Virus record (IMG/VR): IMGVR_UViG_3300025853_000872
Location: 1-20,225 of that record
DNA: 20,225 nucleotides
Source: a virus
Direction: 5' to 3' (one strand)
Position 1 is the first letter of the stretch. Each line of letters begins with the position of its first letter. Under the pieces are notes generated by a model, which did no database searches, had not been told where the DNA came from, and was given only the letters and a program-made list of their open reading frames with translations. Shown piece after piece: positions 1 through 8,111 of this stretch. A program made the translations under genes and the position numbers.

Positions 1-56
1 CATTCACAAAAGAAAAAGCAGAGATTGAAGCACAACAAATTAAAAGTAAATTTTAG
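1..56 (+). CDS. 3' end of an unidentified CDS
   Basis: The window opens inside a reading frame. Seventeen codons in the frame starting at base 3 end in TAG at 54-56, and the next gene's ATG follows with no gap. The visible tail is charged (FTKEKAEIEAQQIKSKF). Too little is present to name the product. By position, just upstream of tail-completion genes, it is probably another neck or tail structural protein, but this is inference from context only. Confidence 0.6.
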   Translation, partial: FTKEKAEIEAQQIKSKF

Positions 57-512
57 ATGAAAGGATTTTATCAAGTAACGGAAACAATAAAGAATCAATT
101 ACTATCAGATGTAAATGTAAATACAGTAACAACTGGAGACATAACAAAGATTGATTTAAGTAAACAAACTATATTTCCTTTATCACACATCATAGTAAAT
201 AATGTAAATAACGAAGATAATGTTTTACGTTTTAACCTATCTGTTTTGTCTATGGATATTGTTGATGTTTCGAAAGAAGCAGTAGTTGATATTTTTAGAG
301 GTAACGACAACGAACAAGATATACTTAACACACAATTAGCAGTTCTTAATAAACTAGCACAAGTATTAAGAGGAGGCACACTACATCAAGATTTATATCA
401 ATTAGATGGCACACCAAGTTTAGAGCCTTTCTATGATAGGTTTGAAAATGAAATGGCTGGTTGGGCAATGACATTTGATGTACTTGTAAACAACGATATT
501 GATATATGTTAA
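57..512 (+). CDS. putative tail terminator / tail completion protein
   Basis: This 151-aa protein has no signal peptide or membrane segment. It has the alternating beta-strand and helix texture of small phage tail-terminator-like proteins: an N-terminal helix (KGFYQVTETIKNQL), a central strand region (LRFNLSVLSMDIVDV) and a C-terminal beta segment (MAGWAMTFDVLVNND). The ATG directly follows the upstream stop, and the stop overlaps the start of the gp10-like gene by 7 nt. A pair consisting of a gp10-like protein and a terminator is standard at the head-tail junction of siphophages, which supports the role. The call rests on length, context and general resemblance to flavobacterial phage proteins; no catalytic motif is expected. 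It could be another neck component. Confidence 0.5.
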   Translation: MKGFYQVTETIKNQLLSDVNVNTVTTGDITKIDLSKQTIFPLSHIIVNNVNNEDNVLRFNLSVLSMDIVDVSKEAVVDIFRGNDNEQDILNTQLAVLNKLAQVLRGGTLHQDLYQLDGTPSLEPFYDRFENEMAGWAMTFDVLVNNDIDIC

Positions 513-1015
513 AGAACGTACAACAAGAGCTAAACAGATTTGCTAAGTATGTTATTCAACAATCAAGAACAAATCTAACAAAGGGTAAAAAGAATAGTTC
601 TAAGGCACTTTATAATAGTTTAGACTATGACTTAAACGTAAGTCCAAATAGTTTCTCTATGAGCTTTCTAATGGAAGATTATGGTATATTTCAAGACAAG
701 GGTGTAAGTGGTATAAAAAAGAAATACAATACACCTTATAGTTATACAAACAAGATGCCACCTCCAAGTAAAATGGATAAATGGATTGTAAGAAAAGGTT
801 TAAAAGGTGTAAGAGGTAAAGATGGTAAATTCATATCAAGAAAGTCTTTACAATTTATGATAGCAAGAAGTATTTACAATAATGGTATAAAGCCAAGTTT
901 GTTTTTTACAAAACCATTTGAGAAAGCATTTAAAAACTTAGACAAAGACATAATAGAAGCATACAAATTAGATGTTGAAGAACTACTAAAATTTACAACA
1001 AATGGGAATAATTAA
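506..1015 (+). CDS. HK97 gp10-like neck / tail-completion protein
   Basis: This 169-aa basic protein begins with a helical segment (VQQELNRFAKYVIQQSR) and has a central motif DYGIFQDKGVSG, followed by a Lys/Arg-rich stretch and a C-terminal motif GIKPSLFFTKPFEKAF. A Y-G-x-x-x-D-x-G turn followed by a late G-x-x-P-x-x-F/W-x-x-P-F helix is typical of HK97 gp10-like proteins, which complete the head-tail junction. The start at 506 overlaps the previous stop by 7 nt, and the end overlaps the next gene by 14 nt, so these genes are probably translationally coupled. The family assignment is by motif reading, not alignment. Confidence 0.6.
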   Translation: MLKNVQQELNRFAKYVIQQSRTNLTKGKKNSSKALYNSLDYDLNVSPNSFSMSFLMEDYGIFQDKGVSGIKKKYNTPYSYTNKMPPPSKMDKWIVRKGLKGVRGKDGKFISRKSLQFMIARSIYNNGIKPSLFFTKPFEKAFKNLDKDIIEAYKLDVEELLKFTTNGNN

Positions 1016-2066
1016 TACAAGAAGTCCACACTTTTTATCTGTATCAGATACTGACTTAGCAACTGCTACTTTAGATATTGAGATTTATACTGGAAATGAA
1101 ACAACTGGATATAGTGGTACACCTCAATATAGTTTAAGTAAAAAGATAATACTAAACACAACTAAAATATCTTTTGAAATATCAGAACTTATAAGAGACT
1201 ATTTAGATATAACTTTTGAAGGAGATTATGAATCCTCTGCTGAACAATTTTGTAAATGGGTAAGAACAACGCTTACTGCATTTGATGGTAATGGCATACA
1301 ATTATCACAAGCAATAAGCACAGATTTAGCCTTTGAGAGTTATGGCTATTTTGAAGATGGTGCAAACTATTCTTTTGAATATGAAGGCTTGTTAATGAGT
1401 AATAGTGAAATGTTTATAGAATCTGGAGATGAGATAAAGATACCAATTCAAACAGATAGAACTGTAACAGTTAGATTTTATGATTCAGATAATGGTCTTT
1501 TAAATACAGAAACCTTTTCTTTATCAGACCAATCACAAGATAAAGTAGTTTATGCATCTTATACTGATGACCAAGCTGCAAAAGCAACCATTCAATATAC
1601 TGGAGATTCTGGTTCAGAAACATCAACTATAAAAATAACACAATTAAGCGAGTGTAAATTCACACCTTACAAGACAACATTTATAAACAAGTTTGGAGTG
1701 TTGCAAGATTTGTATTTCTTTAAAAAGTCAGTTGAGAAAATGACTACAAAAAGAGAAAGCTATAAAGCAAATATACTAGCATCAAACAACACTTATAATA
1801 CCTACAATCACACAAAAAGAGATTTTAATATAGAAGCAAACGAATCTGTTTCTTTAAGTAGTGGTTTTGTAAACGAATCATACAATGAAGTGTTTAAGCA
1901 GATGATGTTATCTGAAAAGGTATGGATTACAAACGCAAACAATCAAGTATATCCTATAAATATAAAGACAAGTAATATTACATACAAAACAAGTGTAAAC
2001 GATAGATTAGTAGAATACACAATAGAGTTTGATAATTCTTATAATGTTTTAAATGACATAAGGTAA
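1002..2066 (+). CDS. putative tail protein (distal tail / baseplate region)
   Basis: This 354-aa protein is rich in Thr, Ser, Tyr and Asn and predominantly beta in character, with no signal peptide or transmembrane segment. The N-terminal half looks like one or two beta-sandwich domains. The C-terminal third has a conserved-looking stretch (FINKFGVLQDLYFFKK, then a segment ending in TYKTSVNDRLVEYTIEF) resembling tail proteins that I associate with Bacteroidota phages. It lies between the neck genes and a very large tail protein and abuts the latter with no gap (TAA then ATG). A distal-tail or baseplate role fits position and composition, but the exact function cannot be read from sequence. 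Confidence 0.5.
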   Translation: MGIINTRSPHFLSVSDTDLATATLDIEIYTGNETTGYSGTPQYSLSKKIILNTTKISFEISELIRDYLDITFEGDYESSAEQFCKWVRTTLTAFDGNGIQLSQAISTDLAFESYGYFEDGANYSFEYEGLLMSNSEMFIESGDEIKIPIQTDRTVTVRFYDSDNGLLNTETFSLSDQSQDKVVYASYTDDQAAKATIQYTGDSGSETSTIKITQLSECKFTPYKTTFINKFGVLQDLYFFKKSVEKMTTKRESYKANILASNNTYNTYNHTKRDFNIEANESVSLSSGFVNESYNEVFKQMMLSEKVWITNANNQVYPINIKTSNITYKTSVNDRLVEYTIEFDNSYNVLNDIR

Positions 2067-4400
2067 ATGCAAAAAATACAACTATACATAGAAGGTCAGA
2101 GAGTAGATTTATTTGATGATGAAAGTGTTGTACTAACACAAACAATACAGAACGTAAAAGACGTTCAGAAAGTGTTTACAGACTATTCAAAGACATTCAC
2201 ACTACCAGCAACAAAAGAGAACAATAAGATATTTAAACACTATTATAACAATAGTATTACAAATGGTTTTGATGGTAGAGGTAGAGTAAATGCAACCTTA
2301 GAATTAAATTATTTAAAGTTTAGAAAAGGTAAAATAAAACTTGAAGGTGTTGATTTAAGAAACAATGTACCTTATACATACAAGGTTAGATTTACTGGCA
2401 ACACAGTTACTTTAAAAGACTTACTTGGAGAAGATAAACTAGGTGCTTTAAGTGATTTAAACTCAAACACTTTAGTTTACAATGCTGCAAATGTAAAAAC
2501 AAAGTTAAAAGCAAACCCAGCAACAAGTGATATTATAGCACCATTAATAACACATACGCAACAATTACATTACGATTCAGATTCTTCTGCTAACTTAGAT
2601 GGTAACGTTTACTATGAAACTGGTGGTGGTAGTCATTTACACGGAGTATCTTGGGATGATTTAAAATATGCAATAAGAGTAGATACTATTATACAAGCAA
2701 TAGGCACAAACTACGGAATAACTTTTAGCAATGATTTCTTTAATAGTACAAATACACCTTACTACAATTTGTTTATGTGGTTGCATAGAAAAAAAGGCTA
2801 TGTAGAATCCCCAACTGCAACAGAGGTAGAATCTTTGGTTAATACTTGGACTGCTACAAATGTAGGTCAAACTTTTACATCAATGTCAAACACATCTACT
2901 TTATATGTTGCTGGTGCTCCAAGCAGATATACTAAGCTAGATTTAAAACTAAGAACAACAAGTGGTTTTTCTTATAGTGTTTCTGTACAATTAAACGGAA
3001 CAGAAATTTACAATAGTGGTAGTGTTACTGGAGACTTAGATATAACAAAAGACGATATAGGTACATCACAAGGTAATTATAATGTTATTATACAATCAGC
3101 TCAAAACGTTACATTCTCAGAAGTTACTTGGGATATTGGATATAGACTTTTGGCTGGTTTAGAATCATTTAATACTTATACATCTGCATCTTTTTCTCAC
3201 ACAAACGCTTTTGATTTTATTATTACACAACAGATACCAGATATAAAATGTATTGATTTCTTAACTGGTATTTTTAAAATGTTTAATCTAACATCTTATG
3301 TTGATAATGATACAGATGAAGTAATTGTAAAAACGTTAGATGACTTTTATAGTGATGGTGTTTCTTACGATATAACTGAGTTTGTTGATAGAGATAAAAG
3401 TTCTGTTAATGTTGCTTTACCATTTAAAGAAATAACATTTGAACACGGAGATACAAAAACTTTTTTAGCTAGTAAACATTCACAACTATTTAACAACACT
3501 TGGGGAAAAATAGAGTACACAAGTGGAGAGAATTTAGATGGTAAAATATACAAGGTTAAAACACCTTTCTCTCATATGCTTTATGAAAGATTAACAGATT
3601 TAGATACTGATACACTAACAACTGTTCAATATGGTTGGTATGTAGATGACAATCAATCTCCTTATTATGGTAAGCCTTTATTGTTCTACCCTATATTACA
3701 AAACACAACAAGTATATCTTTTTTAGATAATACAAGCAGTCATTCAGAAGTTGCACAATATAATATACCTTCAAATAGTGTTGCATTATCATCATCAACA
3801 AGTAAGTATAATATAAACTTTAATAATGAGATAAACGAATATGCTTTAGATAATACATTTACAAATACTTTATTTGAAGCGTACCATAAAGATTATATTT
3901 CTGATGTATTTGATGCAACAAACAGATTAACAAAAGTAACTGCATATCTACCTTTAAGAATATTACTTAACTACACACTAGCAGACAGATTTAATATTAG
4001 TGGTACAACGTATAAGATTAATAGTATAAAAACAAATATGCTTACTGGTAAATCTGATTTAGAGTTGTTAAACGATATCTATACACCACCAGCACCAGCA
4101 ATACCACCAGATACAACACCACCAACTGCACCAGTAATTGGCACACCAATAGTAGGTACGAATCAAGTTTATTTCTGTTGGGCAGCATCAAGTGATGGTA
4201 CTGGAGTAGGTGTAAAAAGTTATTCTGTTACACAAGATGGAGTGCTTGTGCAAAGAGTATCAGCAACACCGATACAAGACTTTTATTGCGTTACAATAAC
4301 TGGTTTAGCAAGTGCAACAACTTACGCATTTGGAGTAGCTGCAACAGACTTTAATGGCAATGTATCAACAACAACAACTATAAATGTAACAACGTCATAA
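2067..4400 (+). CDS. large tail / baseplate protein with C-terminal fibronectin type III domain
   Basis: This 777-aa protein opens with a segment typical of large Bacteroidota phage tail proteins (IQLYIEGQRVDLFDDESV, followed by a DYSKTFTLPAT motif). The body is beta-rich. After a Pro/Thr-rich linker (about residues 674-690, PPDTTPPTAP) comes a C-terminal FN3 domain of about 90 residues, with a core Trp (FCWAAS), SYSVTQDG and a TITGLASATTYAFGVAATD signature. FN3 domains on tail-tip proteins are commonly surface-exposed and may touch host glycans. It lies directly upstream of the tape measure region, consistent with a tail-tip or hub-associated component. The stop overlaps the next small gene in a TAATG junction. 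Confidence 0.6.
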   Translation: MQKIQLYIEGQRVDLFDDESVVLTQTIQNVKDVQKVFTDYSKTFTLPATKENNKIFKHYYNNSITNGFDGRGRVNATLELNYLKFRKGKIKLEGVDLRNNVPYTYKVRFTGNTVTLKDLLGEDKLGALSDLNSNTLVYNAANVKTKLKANPATSDIIAPLITHTQQLHYDSDSSANLDGNVYYETGGGSHLHGVSWDDLKYAIRVDTIIQAIGTNYGITFSNDFFNSTNTPYYNLFMWLHRKKGYVESPTATEVESLVNTWTATNVGQTFTSMSNTSTLYVAGAPSRYTKLDLKLRTTSGFSYSVSVQLNGTEIYNSGSVTGDLDITKDDIGTSQGNYNVIIQSAQNVTFSEVTWDIGYRLLAGLESFNTYTSASFSHTNAFDFIITQQIPDIKCIDFLTGIFKMFNLTSYVDNDTDEVIVKTLDDFYSDGVSYDITEFVDRDKSSVNVALPFKEITFEHGDTKTFLASKHSQLFNNTWGKIEYTSGENLDGKIYKVKTPFSHMLYERLTDLDTDTLTTVQYGWYVDDNQSPYYGKPLLFYPILQNTTSISFLDNTSSHSEVAQYNIPSNSVALSSSTSKYNINFNNEINEYALDNTFTNTLFEAYHKDYISDVFDATNRLTKVTAYLPLRILLNYTLADRFNISGTTYKINSIKTNMLTGKSDLELLNDIYTPPAPAIPPDTTPPTAPVIGTPIVGTNQVYFCWAASSDGTGVGVKSYSVTQDGVLVQRVSATPIQDFYCVTITGLASATTYAFGVAATDFNGNVSTTTTINVTTS

Positions 4401-4543
4401 TGATAAAAGAGATATTAGAATTGTTAAGAGATACAGATTGTAAATCTGAGATAGTACAAATAGCAAAAGGAAAGAATAAGTTTCCAGAAAGTTTTAAAGA
4501 AGTATTTAAAAGACAAAAACAAGAAATAAAATGGAAAAGATAA
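4400..4543 (+). CDS. 47-aa hypothetical protein upstream of tape measure gene
   Basis: This short gene of 48 codons starts at a TAATG stop-start overlap with the preceding tail gene and ends 13 nt inside the tape measure gene. The product is charged and probably helical (IKEILELLRD near the N-terminus, FKEVFKRQKQEIKWKR at the C-terminus), with one Cys at residue 14. It fills an otherwise empty 130-bp gap in a tightly packed operon, and the coupled start supports it being real. Siphophages often carry tail assembly chaperones just before the tape measure gene, but no similarity or frameshift signal is visible, so that role is not claimed. Confidence 0.6.
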   Translation: MIKEILELLRDTDCKSEIVQIAKGKNKFPESFKEVFKRQKQEIKWKR

Positions 4544-6327
4544 TTGTAGAGCTAGAAGCAAAAACTAATAAAGCCTTAAAAGGAATTGATAGTGTTGCAA
4601 AGAGTGTTGAAGATTTAAACAAAGAGGTAGTAAGTTCAAATAAAGATACTGCTAAATCTCTAAAAAATGTTGAAAGTGCATCTGGACAAGCTGCAAAAGG
4701 TATAAGAGGTATTGGTAATGCTATAAAGGCTGCTGGTATTGGATTAGCAATTGCTGCTTTTGCTACACTAAAAGATATCTTTATGCAGAATCAAAAGGCT
4801 GCTGATTTCTTTAATACATCATTTGAAGTTGTTAGTATTGCTTTTAATGATTTTGTAGGATTCATTATAGACAATGGCACGAAGGTAACGGATTTTTTCA
4901 AAGCTATTTTTGATGACCCATTAGAAAGTGTTAAGCAATTAGGAGCAAGTATAAAGGCAAACATTGTAGAACGATTTGAAAGTTTCTTAGATACTCTTGG
5001 TTTTTTAGCAAGTGCAGTAAAGAAAGTTTTTAGTGGAGATTTTGCTGGTGCATTAGAAGATGTAAAAAGTGCTGGTAAAGAATCATTAGATGTTTTAACT
5101 GGAGTTAATGATGTATTTGATAAAGGTGTAGAGATTGTTAAAAGCAGTGCAGAAGCTATTTCAAATTATGCAAGTGAAACTGTTAAAGCTGCAAAAGGTA
5201 ATGTAGAGTTAGCAAAATCAGCAGAATTAGCAGCAGTATTAAATCAAGGATTAATTGAAAAATATGACAGACAAGCAGAGCAATTAAGACAAATACGAGA
5301 TGATGAAAGTAAAAGTATTGAAGAAAGAATAAAAGCTAATGAAGAACTTGCTTTAGTATTAGATGAGCAAGAAAAAGCAATGAAAGAAAATGCAGCTATT
5401 GCAGTTGCATCTGCTGCTGCTGAATTATCAAAGAATAAAGAAAATATAGAGTTACAAAAAGCATATCAAGAAGCACTTAACGAACAAGCAGCTATTGAAG
5501 CACAAATAACTGGTTTTAGAAGTGAACAACAAACAAATGCAAATTCTTTATTAAGAGAACAAAAAGAAATAATGAATGAGATTGCTCTTTTTGGTAAATC
5601 AGAAAGAGATAAAGAAAGATTAGAATTAGAGCAAGAATATGAATTAAATAAAGAGTTAATTGAAAGAGAAATTACAGACGATGCAGAAAAAAAAGAAAGA
5701 TTACTTGCAGCAGAAACCGATTACAAGACTAAGTTAGCTGAGGTTAATAAAACATTTGCAGAAGAAGATTTAGCTATACAAACAACATTAGAAGAAGCAA
5801 AACAAAATATAAGAATGTTAGCAATAGATAATGTTGCAAAAGGGTTTGCATTACTTGGACAATTAGCTGGTAAAAACAAAGCATTACAAGCAGCAGCAAT
5901 AGTTGGAGAAAACGCAGTTGGTATTGCAAAACAAGTAATTTCAACAAGAGCAGCAAATGCAGCAGTAACTGCTAAATATGCATTAATACCTGGAGGTTTA
6001 GCACTTGCAAAAGTAGAAAAAACTTTAAACAATGTTTCTCTTGGATTAGGTATAGCATCATCAGTTGCATCTACAAGTAAAGCATTATCAGCTTTAAAAG
6101 CTGGAGGAAGTGCTAGTAGTGGGGGAAGTCAAGGAGGAAGTGTACCAACTGGAGCATCTACACCACCATCATTTAATATAGTTGGTCAAAGTGATACAAA
6201 TCAATTAGCAGCAGCTATTGGAGGTCAATCTCAACAACCAGTACAAGCATACGTTGTAGCAAACGATGTAACAACTGCACAGAGTATGGATAGAAATATA
6301 ATTGATGATGCAAGTTTAGGAGATTAA
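4531..6327 (+). CDS. tape measure protein
   Basis: This 598-aa protein sets tail length and is probably ejected with the DNA. It shows tape-measure hallmarks: a helical N-terminus (KALKGIDSVAKSVEDL), a hydrophobic Gly/Ala segment near residues 60-85 (AIKAAGIGLAIAAFATL), a long charged coiled-coil middle rich in Glu, Lys, Gln and Ala (about 220-430), a second Ala-rich hydrophobic region (about 450-530) and a low-complexity Gly/Ser linker before a C-terminal segment containing PVQAYVVANDVTTAQSMDRN. That ending is common in Bacteroidota phage tape measures. Using the usual rule of about 0.15 nm per residue, the tail would be about 90 nm, which is an estimate only. Unusually, the tail tube gene is not adjacent but lies downstream of the capsid gene. 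Confidence 0.85.
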   Translation: MEKIIVELEAKTNKALKGIDSVAKSVEDLNKEVVSSNKDTAKSLKNVESASGQAAKGIRGIGNAIKAAGIGLAIAAFATLKDIFMQNQKAADFFNTSFEVVSIAFNDFVGFIIDNGTKVTDFFKAIFDDPLESVKQLGASIKANIVERFESFLDTLGFLASAVKKVFSGDFAGALEDVKSAGKESLDVLTGVNDVFDKGVEIVKSSAEAISNYASETVKAAKGNVELAKSAELAAVLNQGLIEKYDRQAEQLRQIRDDESKSIEERIKANEELALVLDEQEKAMKENAAIAVASAAAELSKNKENIELQKAYQEALNEQAAIEAQITGFRSEQQTNANSLLREQKEIMNEIALFGKSERDKERLELEQEYELNKELIEREITDDAEKKERLLAAETDYKTKLAEVNKTFAEEDLAIQTTLEEAKQNIRMLAIDNVAKGFALLGQLAGKNKALQAAAIVGENAVGIAKQVISTRAANAAVTAKYALIPGGLALAKVEKTLNNVSLGLGIASSVASTSKALSALKAGGSASSGGSQGGSVPTGASTPPSFNIVGQSDTNQLAAAIGGQSQQPVQAYVVANDVTTAQSMDRNIIDDASLGD

Positions 6328-6362
6328 AATGTAAAATAACACTAATAAAATATTATATAAAT

Positions 6363-6944
6363 ATGAAGTTAATCGAACTTATTTTAGATGATGATGAAGC
6401 AATAGGAGTAGAAGCTATTTCTGTTGTTGAAAATCCAGCAATAGAATCTGATTTTGTTGCACTTAAAACACAAGAAATAAAACTTGCTGAAATAGATAAA
6501 GAGAAGCGTTTATTAATGGGTGCTTTACTTATACCAAAGAAACCTATTTATAGAAAAAACGGAGAAGATGAATACTACATATTCTTTTCAGAAAAGACTG
6601 TTGCAAAAGCATCTCAAATGTATTTACAAAATGGTAATCAATCTAATTCAACATTAGAACACAATTCAGAATTACAAGGTTTAACACTTGTTGAAAGTTG
6701 GATTGTAGAGGACAAACAAAAAGACAAGACTGCTTTGTATGGTTTAGATGTACCAGTTGGTACTTGGATGGGTAGTGTAAAAGTTGAGAATGAAGATGTA
6801 TGGAATAACTATGTAAAGACTGGTAAAGTAAAAGGGTTTTCAATAGAGGGTTACTTTGCAGATAAAATGGAAAGACCAAATGAAAAACTAAAAGAGGATT
6901 TAGAGGAGAAGCAGTTAGCAGAACTTAAAAAACTATTATCATAA
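6363..6944 (+). CDS. prohead protease, XkdF-like
   Basis: This 193-aa protein resembles the XkdF-like serine protease domain used in prohead maturation. The N-terminus (DDDEAIGVEAISVVENPAIE) is the typical lead-in, followed by a strand LLMGALLIPKKPIYR, a His motif (STLEHNSELQG, His100), a strand TLVESWIVED, and the active-site Ser motif VKGFSIEGYF (Ser160). His and Ser sit in the order expected for this fold, and the third triad residue is probably acidic, near ESWIVED. The C-terminus is a charged helix (KLKEDLEEKQLAELKKLLS). It is followed by scaffold-like proteins and the capsid gene, as expected for a head maturation cassette. A 36-nt AT-only-like leader precedes the ATG. Confidence 0.75.
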   Translation: MKLIELILDDDEAIGVEAISVVENPAIESDFVALKTQEIKLAEIDKEKRLLMGALLIPKKPIYRKNGEDEYYIFFSEKTVAKASQMYLQNGNQSNSTLEHNSELQGLTLVESWIVEDKQKDKTALYGLDVPVGTWMGSVKVENEDVWNNYVKTGKVKGFSIEGYFADKMERPNEKLKEDLEEKQLAELKKLLS

Positions 6945-7075
6945 TGAGAGCAGTATATTGTAAATGTAAAAATACTTATTCGATAGATTGTAAGAATAAT
7001 ACTGATAAAAGTTGTAAGACTCCAGAGTATTGGAAACAAGGCATAGGAAGGATAAGTGCAAAAAAGGAAGAATAG
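6944..7075 (+). CDS. 43-aa Cys-rich small protein
   Basis: A 44-codon gene begins at a TAATG overlap with the protease gene and ends at TAG 7073-7075. The product contains four Cys at residues 6, 8, 16 and 24 in a CxC-x7-C-x7-C spacing within a Lys-rich background, which could bind a metal ion. No family is recognised. The coupled start and the lack of other coding in this gap support translation. A role in head assembly is suggested only by position between the protease and the scaffold-like genes. Confidence 0.55.
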   Translation: MRAVYCKCKNTYSIDCKNNTDKSCKTPEYWKQGIGRISAKKEE

Positions 7076-7119
7076 AAAACTGAAAATACAAAATATTAAC
7101 TAAATTTTATTATATAATT

Positions 7120-7476
7120 ATGAATACACAAAAAAGAGTTTTTAATAAACTAGCAGAAGAAACAAAAGTTGAGTTGTCTGCACAAAAGATTGAGTTAGGT
7201 ATTTTTGATGATATTGAAAAATTAAAAAACAAAGCCTTATCAGCAAGTAAAAGAGCAGAAAAAAGTGTGTTAAGTGCATTATCTGACTTTGCAGATAGTA
7301 CGTCAGCTTTAGAACAAGCTATAAAAATCACAGAAGATGGTAAACAAAAAGCTAAAGAGCTTGGTGTAAATGAATTAATAAAACGAGCTGATTTAATTAA
7401 ATCACAGTTTGAAAGTGTTTTAAAAAAACATAGAAATAATATATCTGATTTAAGAAGTGTAAGAGGTAACATTTAA
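7120..7476 (+). CDS. putative capsid assembly / scaffold-like helical protein
   Basis: This 118-aa protein is almost entirely charged and helical, with no hydrophobic membrane stretch. The N-terminus MNTQKRVFNKLAEE and the following KVELSA (residues 16-21) are echoed in the next protein, whose N-terminus is MNTDRTLLNKA and which also contains KVELSA. The remaining part (about residues 32-110) looks like a coiled coil. Its place between the prohead protease and the capsid gene, together with the shared motif, suggests a scaffold or internal head protein that the protease processes. This is inference. It is preceded by a 44-nt AT-rich leader containing ATTAACTAAAT, also found before the next gene. 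Confidence 0.55.
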   Translation: MNTQKRVFNKLAEETKVELSAQKIELGIFDDIEKLKNKALSASKRAEKSVLSALSDFADSTSALEQAIKITEDGKQKAKELGVNELIKRADLIKSQFESVLKKHRNNISDLRSVRGNI

Positions 7477-7495
7477 AGAATAATTAACTAAATAT

Positions 7496-8107
7496 ATGAA
7501 CACAGACAGAACATTATTAAACAAAGCTAGAGTTTTACTTGGATTAGAAGTAAAGCTAGAGCAGATGAAGCTAGATAATGGTGCTATCTTAGAAGCTGAA
7601 GTATTTGAAGCTGGTGCAGAAATCTTTGTTGTCGCAGACGAAGAAAGAGTTGCAGTACCAGTTGGAGAATATGAGGTAGAAGGTGGTATGATTATAGTAG
7701 TTTCTGAAGAAGGTATCATTGGAGAGATTAAAGAAGTTGGAGCAGAAGAAGAAGCACCAGCAGAAACAGAAGCAGAAGAAGTTGAAGAAGAATTATCAAC
7801 TGAAACTGCATCTCCAAAGAAGATAGTAAAATCAATTAGTGAAGAAATGTTCTTCTCAGAAATTGAAAAACTAAGAACTGAAATTAACGAACTAAAACTT
7901 TCTAAAACAGAAGTTGTTGCAGAAGAAGTACAAGTTGAATTATCAGAAGAAGTAAAGGAAGATAAAGTAGAATTATCTGCTGAAGAAGTTGAAGGAATTA
8001 CACATACTCCAGAAAACTTATCTGACAAAAAAGAATTAAACCTTTATTCTCAAAAAGGGAATAAAAACACAACAAGAAATAGAATATTTAACAAAATAAA
8101 CAAATAA
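7496..8107 (+). CDS. putative scaffolding protein
   Basis: This 203-aa, strongly acidic protein has three parts. Residues 1-80 form a compact beta-rich segment with Gly-Glu turns (VPVGEYEVEGGMIIVV). Residues 80-165 are Glu-rich, low-complexity and probably coiled. The C-terminus is basic (GNKNTTRNRIFNKINK). An acidic helical rod ending in a basic capsid-binding tail is typical of phage scaffolding proteins. The acidic part contains ELS-type sites (ELST near 99, VELS near 147, KVELSA near 157) that may be protease targets. It lies immediately upstream of the capsid gene with a 4-nt gap. The assignment is from composition and context, as scaffolds are poorly conserved. Confidence 0.6.
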   Translation: MNTDRTLLNKARVLLGLEVKLEQMKLDNGAILEAEVFEAGAEIFVVADEERVAVPVGEYEVEGGMIIVVSEEGIIGEIKEVGAEEEAPAETEAEEVEEELSTETASPKKIVKSISEEMFFSEIEKLRTEINELKLSKTEVVAEEVQVELSEEVKEDKVELSAEEVEGITHTPENLSDKKELNLYSQKGNKNTTRNRIFNKINK

Positions 8108-8111
8108 AAAA

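Noticed and set aside
5721-6032. Ala-rich and Leu-rich minus-strand frames inside the tape measure gene
   Set aside because: They are antisense shadows of Ala/Gln-rich repeats.
7110-7472. 120-aa frame on the minus strand
   Set aside because: It lies fully antisense to the 118-aa helical gene, with no promoter or neighbouring minus-strand genes.
7450-8028. Ser-rich 192-aa frame on the minus strand
   Set aside because: It is a mirror of the Glu-rich scaffold gene; low-complexity Ser content comes from antisense GAA codons.
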